DNA of 64,000 nt, from positions 1-64,000 of the forward strand of contig WYBM01000088.1 of assembly GCA_011525915.1 (NCBI GenBank), in the 5' to 3' direction. Position 1 is the stretch's first letter. Each line of letters opens with the position of its first letter. Shown in pieces: positions 25,528 to 33,844 of this stretch. Origin of the DNA: Ardenticatenaceae bacterium (GTDB taxonomy: Bacteria; Chloroflexota; Anaerolineae; Promineifilales; Promineifilaceae). The notes under the pieces are model-generated. The model saw only the letters and a list, made by a program, of their open reading frames with translations, was not told where the DNA came from and made no database searches. A program made the position numbers and the translations under genes.

Positions 25528-26829
25528 TTATGTATGGACAGACGTGCCCTTACCCTTACTTGGTGTTGGGTCAGGATTGGGGGTGGTGAGCGGCGTGGGG
25601 TTTACATTTGTGACCAGGGAAGAGGGCAGCACGGCCGTGTTTTGTTCCGTTAACCAATCTACCAGATCCAATAACGCGTGCGCCGGTTTAGAGTTGGGGT
25701 CTACCAACATCAGAGGAACACGCTCACGGGCTGTCTCATGAAACAGGTCTGAGGCTGAGGGAATCACGCACACCACCCCCTGGCGAGGCCCACTATCTGC
25801 CAGAAAGGTTTTGGGCTGCCAGCGCTCAGCCTCTGGATCGCTAATTTTACCCATGCCCAGCCGGTTTTCAATCTCCACCCGGTTCATACTTGTGGCCAGC
25901 GGCGTGCGTTCTACCACCACAACATTGGCACGTTCATGGACCCCCCAGTGCTGAAAGTTATCAACCTGCATCTGAGCACATTCTACAGATAACCAATCTG
26001 GCTCTGTCACCAACAAGACCTGGTCAGAAAGCTCTAACGCCCGGCGGTGGCTGGCTTCTAGCTGTGCTGGCACATCAAAAATAATGTAATCCGCGTTTGG
26101 CAGCAAGACATCAAAAAAGGCTTCAATATGGCCGACGGTTAAGGGGTTAGTATTGGCAGCAGGGGCCAATAATAACTGCATACCTGAAGAATGTTCCATC
26201 AAACAACGCTCTACCTCTGGCCGTTTAATGTGTGCCGGGTCCAACGCCAGCAGCGGGGTGATAGGATGGATTTCTGCTTTGAAGCGTAACAACCGCCACA
26301 AGATGCCCCCAGACGGCCGTAGCTCTGCCAGGATAACCCGATGACGCTGGTGAGCCAGGCGAGCCGCCACGTTTACAGCCACCGACGTCGTGCCCACGCC
26401 CCCCTTGGCACCTACAAAAGCGAAGGTACGGGCTACTGTAGACCGGGACATTCTAGCCCGGTTCAGCAGCGCTAGAATGCGCATCACCAGCTCTTTGGGG
26501 TTCACAGGCTTGGACACGTAATCATCTGCGCCCACAGAAAAGCCTTTTATTTTATCATCTACTTCACCCAAAGCGCTGAGCATAATGATGGGGATTTGGC
26601 GCGTGTCCGGTTGGGCCCGCAGTTGGCGGCACACTTCCAGGCCATCCATATGCGGCATCATAACATCCAGAATCACCAGGTCTGGCTTGAGTTTATGCGC
26701 CAGCATGATGCCACTCTCACCATCATCCACTTTATCCACGTGGAATCCGGCCTTTTCCAGAATGATGCTCATCATCCGCAGCAGGTCTAGATCATCATCA
26801 ATTAACAAAATACGGGCCCGTTCTGCCAT
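25528..26829 (-). CDS. Response-regulator/ParA-type ATPase fusion (CpaE-like)
   Basis: A 433-residue protein with an N-terminal receiver domain (phosphoacceptor Asp55 in VILDVMMPHMDG, Lys107 in YVSKPVNP) and a MinD/ParA-type ATPase starting near residue 135 with the deviant Walker A KGGVGTTS (142-149). CpaE proteins place type IV (Flp/Tad) pilus machinery at the pole; no other tad genes are nearby. Unlike many CpaE proteins, the receiver keeps its phosphorylation site, so it may be controlled by a histidine kinase. The last ~30 residues are a Pro/Thr tail. No ribosome site is obvious before the ATG. Confidence 0.85.
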   Translation of the reverse strand: MAERARILLIDDDLDLLRMMSIILEKAGFHVDKVDDGESGIMLAHKLKPDLVILDVMMPHMDGLEVCRQLRAQPDTRQIPIIMLSALGEVDDKIKGFSVGADDYVSKPVNPKELVMRILALLNRARMSRSTVARTFAFVGAKGGVGTTSVAVNVAARLAHQRHRVILAELRPSGGILWRLLRFKAEIHPITPLLALDPAHIKRPEVERCLMEHSSGMQLLLAPAANTNPLTVGHIEAFFDVLLPNADYIIFDVPAQLEASHRRALELSDQVLLVTEPDWLSVECAQMQVDNFQHWGVHERANVVVVERTPLATSMNRVEIENRLGMGKISDPEAERWQPKTFLADSGPRQGVVCVIPSASDLFHETARERVPLMLVDPNSKPAHALLDLVDWLTEQNTAVLPSSLVTNVNPTPLTTPNPDPTPSKGKGTSVHT

Positions 26830-26913
26830 AGCCTTTTCCTCTACTTGATACCAATAACCTTAGGTCTTCAGCCATTTCTAGCCAGACGGCAAAAGCCTTG
26901 TCTTGTCGTCTGG

Positions 26914-27759
26914 TCATTCATAGGTATAAAAGCCCTGACCTGTTTTGCGCCCCAGCCGGCCGCTCTCTACCATGCGCTGTTGAATGGGATGGGGGCGGTA
27001 TTTGGGCTCTTGAAAGTAAGCAGCATACACAGATTGGGTAACGGCAAAGTTGACGTCACAACCGATCAGGTCAATGAGTTCGAAGGGTCCCATACGGAAG
27101 CCAAGGGATTTTAAGAGTGTATCAATGGTGGCCACATCGGCCGCATCTTCACCTAACAAACGCAGGGCTTCACCGTAAAATGGCCGGGCCACCCGGTTCA
27201 CAATAAAAGCGGGGGTATCTTTGCACACAACGGCCGTTTTCTCCAGGCGCGCCACGTAAGCCAGGGCGGCGGTCATTGTCGCCTGGCTGGTGTGGTCTCC
27301 TTTGACCACCTCTACCAGTTTCATAATATGCGCCGGGTTAAAAAAGTGCAGCCCTAAAAATCTATCTTGCCGCTGGCTGGCGGCGGCCAGCACGTTAATG
27401 CTCAGGCTGGAGGTATTGCTGGCAAAGATAGTGGGTTCTGGTGCGTGCGCTTCCAGTTCGCCAAACAGCTGCCGCTTCAAGTCAACCCTTTCTGGCGCGG
27501 CTTCAATCACCAGATCAGCCTGGGCCGCCTCCGCCAGTGAGGTTGTGAGGGTGAACGCAGTTTTGGCTTTTTCAGCCACGGCCGTTGGGGTTTTGCCCCG
27601 GGCCACGCCCTTATCTATTGAATCTTGAATGTTGGCAAGTGACGGCCGTAACAGTTCATCGCTGACATCATACAAAATCACGTCATACCCGGCCAACGCC
27701 GACGCCTGGGCGATCCCCGCCCCCATAGTACCCGCGCCAATGATTGCTACTCGCTTCAT
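26914..27759 (-). CDS. 3-hydroxybutyryl/3-hydroxyacyl-CoA dehydrogenase
   Basis: A 281-residue NAD-dependent enzyme that oxidises 3-hydroxyacyl-CoA in fatty-acid or aromatic degradation, or works in reverse in butyrate-type pathways. The Rossmann turn GAGTMGAGIAQ is at residues 8-18, the catalytic region LGLHFFNPAHIMKLVEVV at about 135, and GRKTGQGFYTYE closes the chain. The ATG at 27759 follows AAGG; open sequence extends to 27795 but overlaps the small gene at 27777. It follows enoyl-CoA hydratase on the same strand, so two successive beta-oxidation steps are encoded together. Confidence 0.93.
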   Translation of the reverse strand: MKRVAIIGAGTMGAGIAQASALAGYDVILYDVSDELLRPSLANIQDSIDKGVARGKTPTAVAEKAKTAFTLTTSLAEAAQADLVIEAAPERVDLKRQLFGELEAHAPEPTIFASNTSSLSINVLAAASQRQDRFLGLHFFNPAHIMKLVEVVKGDHTSQATMTAALAYVARLEKTAVVCKDTPAFIVNRVARPFYGEALRLLGEDAADVATIDTLLKSLGFRMGPFELIDLIGCDVNFAVTQSVYAAYFQEPKYRPHPIQQRMVESGRLGRKTGQGFYTYE

Positions 27760-27776
27760 AATTACCTTCATCCATC

Positions 27777-27890
27777 CTACTTCATTTTGTTCCACAATTT
27801 AGCTATCAACGTCCTGATGATTATGTAAAAGATGACAACCACAAGGCCAATGATTCCCCCTATTATGCCCGCAGATATGGCCGATCCCAT
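27777..27890 (-). CDS. 37-residue single-span membrane peptide
   Basis: A short open frame with ATG at 27890, stop TAG at 27777-27779 and AAAGGAG eight bases before the start, one of the stronger ribosome sites here. The product begins MGSAISAGIIGGIIG (a glycine-zipper-like pattern), continues as an all-hydrophobic helix and ends with a basic tail (IAKLWNKMK). It sits between enoyl-CoA hydratase and hydroxyacyl-CoA dehydrogenase genes, 34 bases after one and 17 before the other. Candidates are a membrane tether for beta-oxidation enzymes or a small membrane-active peptide. No homologue can be named. Confidence 0.6.
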   Translation of the reverse strand: MGSAISAGIIGGIIGLVVVIFYIIIRTLIAKLWNKMK

Positions 27891-27924
27891 GTAACACTCT
27901 CCTTTTTAGCGACACATGACGTGT

Positions 27925-28710
27925 CTACTGCCCCTTAAAGTGAGCCTCTCGCTTTTCCAGGAAGGCCGCCACACCTTCGCCGAAGTCATGGCTGCGGGCG
28001 GCCAATTCCTGCATGTGGGCTTCATAGTCCAGCGCTTCTTCCAGGCTCAAATCCCAGGAACGGTTCATAGCTCGTTTAGCCAGGCCATAGGCCAATGTCG
28101 GGCCGGTGGCAATGGGCATGGCCCAGGCCATCACCGCTTCATGCAATTGCTCATGGGGCACTACCTGGTTGACAATGCCCCAGGCCAGCGCCTTTTCCGC
28201 GGGGATGCGGTCAGCGGTAACAGCCATTTCATACGCCCGGGCCTGCCCAATGATGCGCGGCAGCAGCCAGTTGGTGCCGCTGTCAGGCACCAACCCCACG
28301 CGGCTGAAGGCCAGCATAAAACTGGCCTTATCGCTGGCTATACGAATATCTGTGGCCAGCGCAATGCCACAGCCTGCCCCAGCCGCAATGCCATTGATGG
28401 CACCGAGAATAGGTTTTTCGGTGGCCAGCATCTGCTTGATGAGGCGGTGGTAACCGTGGCGCAAATGTTCGCCAATGGAGAAAGTGCCTTCACGCGCCTG
28501 CACATCAGCCAAATCCTGGCCGGACGAGAAGGCACGGCCGCTGCCTGTCAGCACCACACAACGCACGGTTTTGTCGCGGGCACACTGCTTAAAGGCATCG
28601 GTTGTTTCCTGAATCATCTGGTCATTAAAGGCGTTCAGCTTGTCAGGGCGGTTTAAGGTAATGGTAGCCAGGCCATCTTGTACGGTAAAAAGAATGTGTT
28701 CGTAGTTCAT
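27925..28710 (-). CDS. Enoyl-CoA hydratase/isomerase, PaaG-like
   Basis: A 261-residue crotonase-fold enzyme. The oxyanion-hole segments are AFSSGQDLADV and GAINGIAAGAGCGIALATD, and SRVGLVPDSGTNWLLPRIIGQARA resembles PaaG, the ring-epoxide isomerase of phenylacetate breakdown, more than standard EchA. It may therefore serve aromatic or general acyl-CoA metabolism. GGAGG lies five bases before the ATG at 28710. A strong terminator hairpin stands upstream at 28751, so this gene begins its own transcript with the small peptide and dehydrogenase genes behind it. Confidence 0.92.
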   Translation of the reverse strand: MNYEHILFTVQDGLATITLNRPDKLNAFNDQMIQETTDAFKQCARDKTVRCVVLTGSGRAFSSGQDLADVQAREGTFSIGEHLRHGYHRLIKQMLATEKPILGAINGIAAGAGCGIALATDIRIASDKASFMLAFSRVGLVPDSGTNWLLPRIIGQARAYEMAVTADRIPAEKALAWGIVNQVVPHEQLHEAVMAWAMPIATGPTLAYGLAKRAMNRSWDLSLEEALDYEAHMQELAARSHDFGEGVAAFLEKREAHFKGQ

Positions 28711-28750
28711 GGTTCCTCCATCATTGGGTAAGATTGCTATCCCACTCACT

Positions 28751-28790
28751 AAAAAAGCGTAAGATGAAGGCTACCATCTTACGCTTTTTT
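28751..28790. terminator. Strong bidirectional terminator
   Basis: AAAAAAGCGTAAGATG (28751-28766) and CATCTTACGCTTTTTT (28775-28790) are perfect complements over 16 bases with an eight-base loop, giving a T6 run in either direction. It ends the minus-strand gene at 28840. Confidence 0.92.
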
Positions 28791-28839
28791 GACATTGTGG
28801 CAAAGTGTTCTACACAACGGCCGTTTACATCACCGCTGG

Positions 28840-29229
28840 TTACGAATAGAAGAGGCCGTCATCATCCTCGTCTTCATCATCTTCGTCAGCACCTTCTTCT
28901 ACAAATTCTTCCAGGGGAAGGGAAACCCACAGATGCAGCAGAGGGCCTTCATCTACCTGTGATAGACGGGCGGAAACCACATCCACCTGTTGACGCATAC
29001 GCAGTTCATCAGGGAAATCCAGTTTAACCTTACGGCCGTCACGCCAGGCATTACGGCAGCGCTGCAGAATATCCTCCCCGTTGCCAGTGCGCAACTGGCA
29101 AACAGCAACGATGCGGTCATCTGGGCCTTCATGAATAGATTGCACCCAATCTTGGGGAGTAGGGTGAAACTCTGGCGTTGGCCCTTCGATGATAGTGATC
29201 AATTCAGGTTCTTCAGTTGTTGACATCAT
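28840..29229 (-). CDS. Acidic hypothetical protein
   Basis: A 129-residue protein I do not recognise. It opens with a run of acidic residues, has a folded-looking middle (DRIVAVCQLRTGNGEDILQR, KVKLDFPDELRMRQQVDVVSARL) and ends with an extreme acidic tail of about fifteen Asp/Glu before GLFYS. No membrane segment or signal. The ATG at 29229 (or 29226) is used; a TTG at 29256 is in frame. A terminator follows directly. The acidic tail suggests a protein- or cation-binding role, but this is inference only. Confidence 0.7.
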   Translation of the reverse strand: MMSTTEEPELITIIEGPTPEFHPTPQDWVQSIHEGPDDRIVAVCQLRTGNGEDILQRCRNAWRDGRKVKLDFPDELRMRQQVDVVSARLSQVDEGPLLHLWVSLPLEEFVEEGADEDDEDEDDDGLFYS

Positions 29230-29319
29230 GCACCATTCTAAATTTTGATGTAGCAAGTCTACTAATCTAAAGGATAGTTGGCAACCTTTCTCATCGTCTT
29301 TCCATCGACTAATTTGTTA

Positions 29320-31449
29320 TCAGCCGCTGGGTGTTGCTGTCGCCCAAACCGGTGTCAAGGTAGCGGTTGGGGCTGCGGTGGGCAGCAGCGTAGGCAAAAG
29401 TGTAGCCGTAGGCGCCAGCGTGGGCAGCTGTGTGGTTTGTGGCGGTGGTGAAGGGACGGCCGTGGGCAGTTGTGTAGGTTGTGGTGGTGCCACGCTTGGT
29501 ATTGGTCCTGGTGCTGCTGTTGGTAGTGGGGTGGGTGTCAAGTCTATGGATGCTGCGGGGGTAGGTAATTGTGTGGCCTCAAGAATAATAGCGCTGCCGG
29601 GTGGCGCGGCTTTAGTGATGCCAGCTGCCACCGGCTGCGTGGGCACGGCCGTGGCTTCAGGGGCCACTTCTTGCCCCACTGCCTGTAATGCCTGGATTTC
29701 CCGCTGCGCCGCCTGACGTAAGTTCTCCTGGGCCAGGGGGCTGTTCAACACCACTTGAAACGATAAAGCAGCCTCGTCCGTTCGGCCCAATTTTACCAGC
29801 ACATACCCTTTGGCCAGGTAGGCGCTGGCCGATTCTTCCCCACTGGCAATATAGGCCATGATACTTTGATCAAGCCTGTCCAGGGCCAGATCATAGTTAC
29901 CCGTTTCATAAAAAACGATGCCTAGCCCATAGAGTGCTTTGGGGTTATTTGGTTCTAACAACAGCATTTGCTCAAAGTGGCTGTTGGCCTGATCATACTG
30001 GCGCAGGCTGTAATAATAGTTGCCCAGAGCGGCGTGCAAACGTGGGTAAGTGTTATCCAGGGCCAGCGCACTTTCATAACTGGCCAGGGCTTCGGCTGGC
30101 CGGCTCAGCGCCGCATGGGCCACACCTTTTGCCGTGTGAAAGATGGCCAACGTTTTTTCTACCCCTTTTTGTATCTCTATTAACCCTAACTTCTGCTCCA
30201 GGTCGTTTGCTTGCTCGATCAGGGTGGTAATATTGGCCAGTTCCGTTTCCAGCTCCTGCACACCTATCAGAAAGACGTCCAACCCTTTTTGGTAATCTGC
30301 CGGCGTTTCCCCTTCCATAAAAGCCAGGCCTAACAGCAGCCGGGAAATAGCCGAGGTACGCCCAGACATTTGGGTCAGCCGTACGGTGTTGGGACCGCTA
30401 ATCATCACATTAACAGAGTCATAAATGCTGGCGCTATCAGGAATTTCTTCATCCTCTACCAGTGTAAAACTGGGGTAAAGGGCATCTGCGGCCGTTTCCG
30501 GCATCCAGCCCCATAACACAACGTCGGCGTTCACGGTGCGCCCGGCCTGTTGGGCTTCTTCTAGTGTGCGTACCGGCCCCACCTTGGTCAGCGCCACCCG
30601 GCCTCGCAGTTCAGGCTGGTCAAGCAAAACACGCCCCAACTCTTCATAAATGAGCAAGCTGGTCTCACGGCCGTTGGCCGCCTGCCTTTTGTCCCCACCA
30701 ACGGTAAACTCGGCCACAGCCACCCCAAATACTTCTTCCGGCAGCACCTCATTGGTAGCCCATTCAGGGGGGCCGCTCAGCTGAAGCCAGACGGCATACG
30801 CGGCAATGGCCAACACCATGACAACGATAATGCCCACAAGGACCAGAATGCGCCGATCACTGTATTTTTGTTTCTCCAGCCATGATTGGTCAGGCATGAC
30901 CACAGCAGACATATCTAGTTTGGGGCGTGCCTCGCGCACGGCCGTGATCAGCTGGGGTAACTGGCGGCGGCGCATCATATAGACGATCAGTTCACGAACT
31001 TTGGCGCTCTTGCTGCGCCCCCCCAACTGCTCAAAATCTACCGCCAATTCAAAACAGATAGTTTCTACTTCTTCCAGGCTGAAGTAGTTGGCGATAAATT
31101 CCTGAAGCGTAGGACCTTTTTTTTGCTGCCTGGCGGCTGCGGGGGGGGGGCGTGCCGATGTAGGTCGGGGGGGGGAGCGCTGTGACCGAGGTTGAGAAGG
31201 ACGCGGATCAGGGATAGGCAGGGCCGGGGCGGCCGCAAATTGACTGGGATCAAATTCAGGTTGATGGGTTTTAATGACGGTGATCAGGGTGGCGTCACGG
31301 CCGTACTGAGTTACTTTGGCTAACAAGTTGGCTACGGTAGCCTCTATGGTATCCGCCTGGATACGATGGAAACTTAAACCCACATCATGGGCAATAGCCT
31401 CCAATTCGGCCATACCAAACTGCTTTACCATATACTGTTGTAAATTCAT
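29320..31449 (-). CDS. Double effector-associated-domain / TPR membrane protein
   Basis: A 709-residue protein. Residues 1-70 and 113-180 are two divergent copies of a helical module resembling effector-associated domain EAD7 (FSLEEVETICFELAVDFEQL, SKSAKVRELIVYMMRRRQLPQLI) found in bacterial NTP-dependent conflict systems. A Pro/Ser/Arg linker joins them; a transmembrane helix follows at 201-222. The outer part has an alpha/beta region (about 235-390; includes VNADVVLWGWMP), then at least three TPRs (ALASYESALALDNTYPRLHAALGNYYYSL) and a long Thr/Pro/Ala tail. Start ATG at 31449. EADs normally recruit partners by like-with-like contact, so this may be a membrane receptor for another EAD protein. 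Confidence 0.72.
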   Translation of the reverse strand: MNLQQYMVKQFGMAELEAIAHDVGLSFHRIQADTIEATVANLLAKVTQYGRDATLITVIKTHQPEFDPSQFAAAPALPIPDPRPSQPRSQRSPPRPTSARPPPAAARQQKKGPTLQEFIANYFSLEEVETICFELAVDFEQLGGRSKSAKVRELIVYMMRRRQLPQLITAVREARPKLDMSAVVMPDQSWLEKQKYSDRRILVLVGIIVVMVLAIAAYAVWLQLSGPPEWATNEVLPEEVFGVAVAEFTVGGDKRQAANGRETSLLIYEELGRVLLDQPELRGRVALTKVGPVRTLEEAQQAGRTVNADVVLWGWMPETAADALYPSFTLVEDEEIPDSASIYDSVNVMISGPNTVRLTQMSGRTSAISRLLLGLAFMEGETPADYQKGLDVFLIGVQELETELANITTLIEQANDLEQKLGLIEIQKGVEKTLAIFHTAKGVAHAALSRPAEALASYESALALDNTYPRLHAALGNYYYSLRQYDQANSHFEQMLLLEPNNPKALYGLGIVFYETGNYDLALDRLDQSIMAYIASGEESASAYLAKGYVLVKLGRTDEAALSFQVVLNSPLAQENLRQAAQREIQALQAVGQEVAPEATAVPTQPVAAGITKAAPPGSAIILEATQLPTPAASIDLTPTPLPTAAPGPIPSVAPPQPTQLPTAVPSPPPQTTQLPTLAPTATLLPTLLPTAAPTATLTPVWATATPSG
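31141..31175. repeat. Paired G10 and G9 homopolymer tracts inside the EAD/TPR gene
   Basis: Plus strand G10 at 31141-31150 and G9 at about 31167-31175; on the coding strand they are C10 and C9 and encode prolines in the linker between the two EAD-like modules. No other homopolymer of this length was seen in the window. One-base slippage in either would shift the frame after the first module. Confidence 0.85.
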
Positions 31450-31604
31450 TCCACTACAATCCTTCTGCACCTTGCGACATGCCGATAAGCGATCTGTTGG
31501 TAGTGTGAGGGGAAAGCGAGGTGCTTAGGCGCCGTTAAGATCACCTGGCGTCTGGTTCACATCATTTATTATACATAATGCCGCAAACTTGTGAAGGTGA
31601 CGTG

Positions 31605-32789
31605 TCAGACCAGTGCCTGTGCCAAATCAGCCATTAAATCAGCCGGGTCTTCCAGACCGACAGAGAAACGTACCAGGCCGGGCTGCACCCCGCTGGCGGC
31701 TATGGCTTCATCGTCTTGCAAGACGGCAGAAATGGTACTGGCGGCGTGTGTGATGAGGCTGTGCACGCCGCCTAGACTCACGGCCAACCTGATGAGCTTA
31801 AGCCGCTGCAACAGCGTGTAACCAGCGGCGCGGCCACCTTTTAAATCAAAACAGACCATACCGCTGTAACCACCGGGCATTTGCCGCCGCGCCAGATCAT
31901 GCTGCGGATGTGAAGGCAGACCAGGATAATATACTTCACGCACGGCCGTGTGTCCTTCTAAAAACTCGGCGATGGTCAGTGCATTCTGGTTGTGGCGGGC
32001 CATACGTAAATCAAACGTTTTTAACCCCCGCTCCAAAAGCCACGCCTCCATGGGGTGCAGCACAGCGCCCAACATGACATGTGTCTGCCACATTTGGTTG
32101 ATGTGGGCGGCGCTGGCCACAAGCACCCCTCCCACCACGTCTGAATGCCCAGCCAGGTATTTGGTGGCGCTGTGCAGCACCACATCTATACCCAGGGTCA
32201 ACGGCCGTTGGTTATAGGGCGTGGCAAAGGTGTTGTCCGCCGCCGTGAGAATGCCCCGCGCCCGGGCGAGGTCGGCCACGGCCGTCAGGTCTGTCAGGCG
32301 CAGCACCGGGTTAGCTGGGGTTTCCACGTACATCAGGCGGGTGTTGGGGCGAATGGCGGCGGCAAAGGAATCAGGGTCCGTCTGGTCTACAAAGGTGGTG
32401 GTGATACCATAGGCAGCTAACTTTTGTTCCAACACTTTATAACTAGACGGGTAGTGGGTGGTTTGGGCCACCACATGGTCGCCCTGTTTTAAGAAGGTAA
32501 AAAACAGCAGGGAGACGGCGGCCATGCCTGAAGCCACCGCCAATGCGGTTTCACCCTGCTCCAAGGCGGCCACAGTGGCCTCTACCTGTTTGGTATTGGG
32601 GCTGGCGTAACGGCCGTAAAACTGCGGATGCGCCTGGGCTACTGTCGCGGCGGCAATCTCTTCCGGTGTTTCAAAGTGGTAGGTTGCACTCTGATAAATA
32701 GGGGACGAGACGGCCGTGCTGGGGTTGGCGGCGTCACCGGCATGAATTTGTTGTGTTGCTGGCTTCCAACTGTTATCAGGTTTAGTCAT
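31605..32789 (-). CDS. Cys/Met metabolism PLP-dependent enzyme (cystathionine gamma-synthase/lyase type)
   Basis: A 394-residue fold-type I PLP enzyme of the trans-sulfuration family. Visible: SSPIYQSATYHF, YGRYASPNTKQVE, the SGMAAVS phosphate-binding turn, the ADNTFATP segment with the PLP-pyridine Asp, the Schiff-base lysine K210 in HSATKYLAGHSD, and the RFSVGLEDPADL end. It may be cystathionine gamma-synthase, gamma-lyase or O-acetylhomoserine sulfhydrylase; the sequence alone does not decide. Its ATG overlaps the stop of the K+ channel gene by four bases (ATGA), so the pair is translationally coupled. Confidence 0.92.
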   Translation of the reverse strand: MTKPDNSWKPATQQIHAGDAANPSTAVSSPIYQSATYHFETPEEIAAATVAQAHPQFYGRYASPNTKQVEATVAALEQGETALAVASGMAAVSLLFFTFLKQGDHVVAQTTHYPSSYKVLEQKLAAYGITTTFVDQTDPDSFAAAIRPNTRLMYVETPANPVLRLTDLTAVADLARARGILTAADNTFATPYNQRPLTLGIDVVLHSATKYLAGHSDVVGGVLVASAAHINQMWQTHVMLGAVLHPMEAWLLERGLKTFDLRMARHNQNALTIAEFLEGHTAVREVYYPGLPSHPQHDLARRQMPGGYSGMVCFDLKGGRAAGYTLLQRLKLIRLAVSLGGVHSLITHAASTISAVLQDDEAIAASGVQPGLVRFSVGLEDPADLMADLAQALV

Positions 32790-33793
32790 AAGGTCATCTC
32801 CCCTGCGCCCGTCAATTCCTGCAAGGCGGCTAACTGCTGTCGCGTACCTAAAACTATCATCTCATCACCCACCCGCAGCTCGGTCCGGGCCCGGGGCATG
32901 GTAGCCCGTCCTTCGTCAGGGTGATAAATGGCGATGATCGTAACGCCAGTCTGACGGCGCACATCAACCTCGCCGACTGTCTTGCCTACCAGCACCGACC
33001 CTTTGTGAATGACCACCTCTTCGATCCACAATTCAATACCGCCATCCAACGTTACCACATCAAAAAAGTCGGTCACATGGGGCCGAATCATAATATTAGC
33101 CATGTGCTGGCCCCCAATCTGGTAAGGCGACACCACCCGGTTGGCGCCGGCCAGGCGCATTTTGCGGTCGTTTTCCGCATCCACACTGCGGGACACGATG
33201 TATAGTTCATGGTTTAAGGCCCGCGCCGACAACACTACAAAAAGATTCACCGAGTCATTGCCGGTGGATACGATGAGGCCCCAGGCACGCTCAACGCCCG
33301 CCTGCTGCAAAATCTCATCACGGGTGGCATCCCCGACCACAAACAGCAGCCCGGCGCTGGCCAGGTCGGCTGCTTTTTCCGGCTCTTTTTCAATCACCAC
33401 CACCTTTCGCTCGCTGCTGCGCAAAGAAAGGACAGCACTCTCACCTACACGGCCGTAGCCACACACAATGACGTGATCTTTCATCTTACTCACCTGCCGC
33501 ATCATCTGCCGCCGCCGGAAATATTGGCCACCCAGGCGGGCGGAAATGATAAATTCTACGCCATAGACTATCAAAAAGATACTGGCGATAATGAGGCCGC
33601 TGGTAAACAACCGCCCGTGCAAGGTCAACGGCCGTACCTCGCTAAAACCAACAGTGCTAATGGTCACCAACGTCATATAAAACGCATCGAGTAACGGCCA
33701 TCCCTCAATGAAAACGTAACCAGCGGTACCCACGACCAGTAACGTCAGGGCCATGGTGATAATAAGAACAGGACGACGGCTAACAACAGGCAT
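32786..33793 (-). CDS. Two-TM potassium channel with RCK (TrkA) domains
   Basis: A 335-residue MthK-like channel subunit. Two membrane helices (about 8-28 and 62-84) bracket the pore helix and selectivity filter TVGFSE (47-52). An RCK-N domain follows (HVIVCGYGRVGESAVLSL, the nucleotide-binding GxGxxG, and FVVGDATRDEILQQAGV), then an RCK-C domain near 240-330. The filter has Ser-Glu in place of the usual Gly-Asp after the aromatic, which may alter conductance. The ATG at 33793 is chosen over a GTG at 33820; neither has a clear ribosome site. It leads the PLP-enzyme gene and follows the transporter genes. Confidence 0.92.
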   Translation of the reverse strand: MPVVSRRPVLIITMALTLLVVGTAGYVFIEGWPLLDAFYMTLVTISTVGFSEVRPLTLHGRLFTSGLIIASIFLIVYGVEFIISARLGGQYFRRRQMMRQVSKMKDHVIVCGYGRVGESAVLSLRSSERKVVVIEKEPEKAADLASAGLLFVVGDATRDEILQQAGVERAWGLIVSTGNDSVNLFVVLSARALNHELYIVSRSVDAENDRKMRLAGANRVVSPYQIGGQHMANIMIRPHVTDFFDVVTLDGGIELWIEEVVIHKGSVLVGKTVGEVDVRRQTGVTIIAIYHPDEGRATMPRARTELRVGDEMIVLGTRQQLAALQELTGAGEMTL

Positions 33794-33844
33794 AATTACC
33801 AGGCCAGACACCCTGACCACAGGCCGCTACTGACTGCCGGCAGC

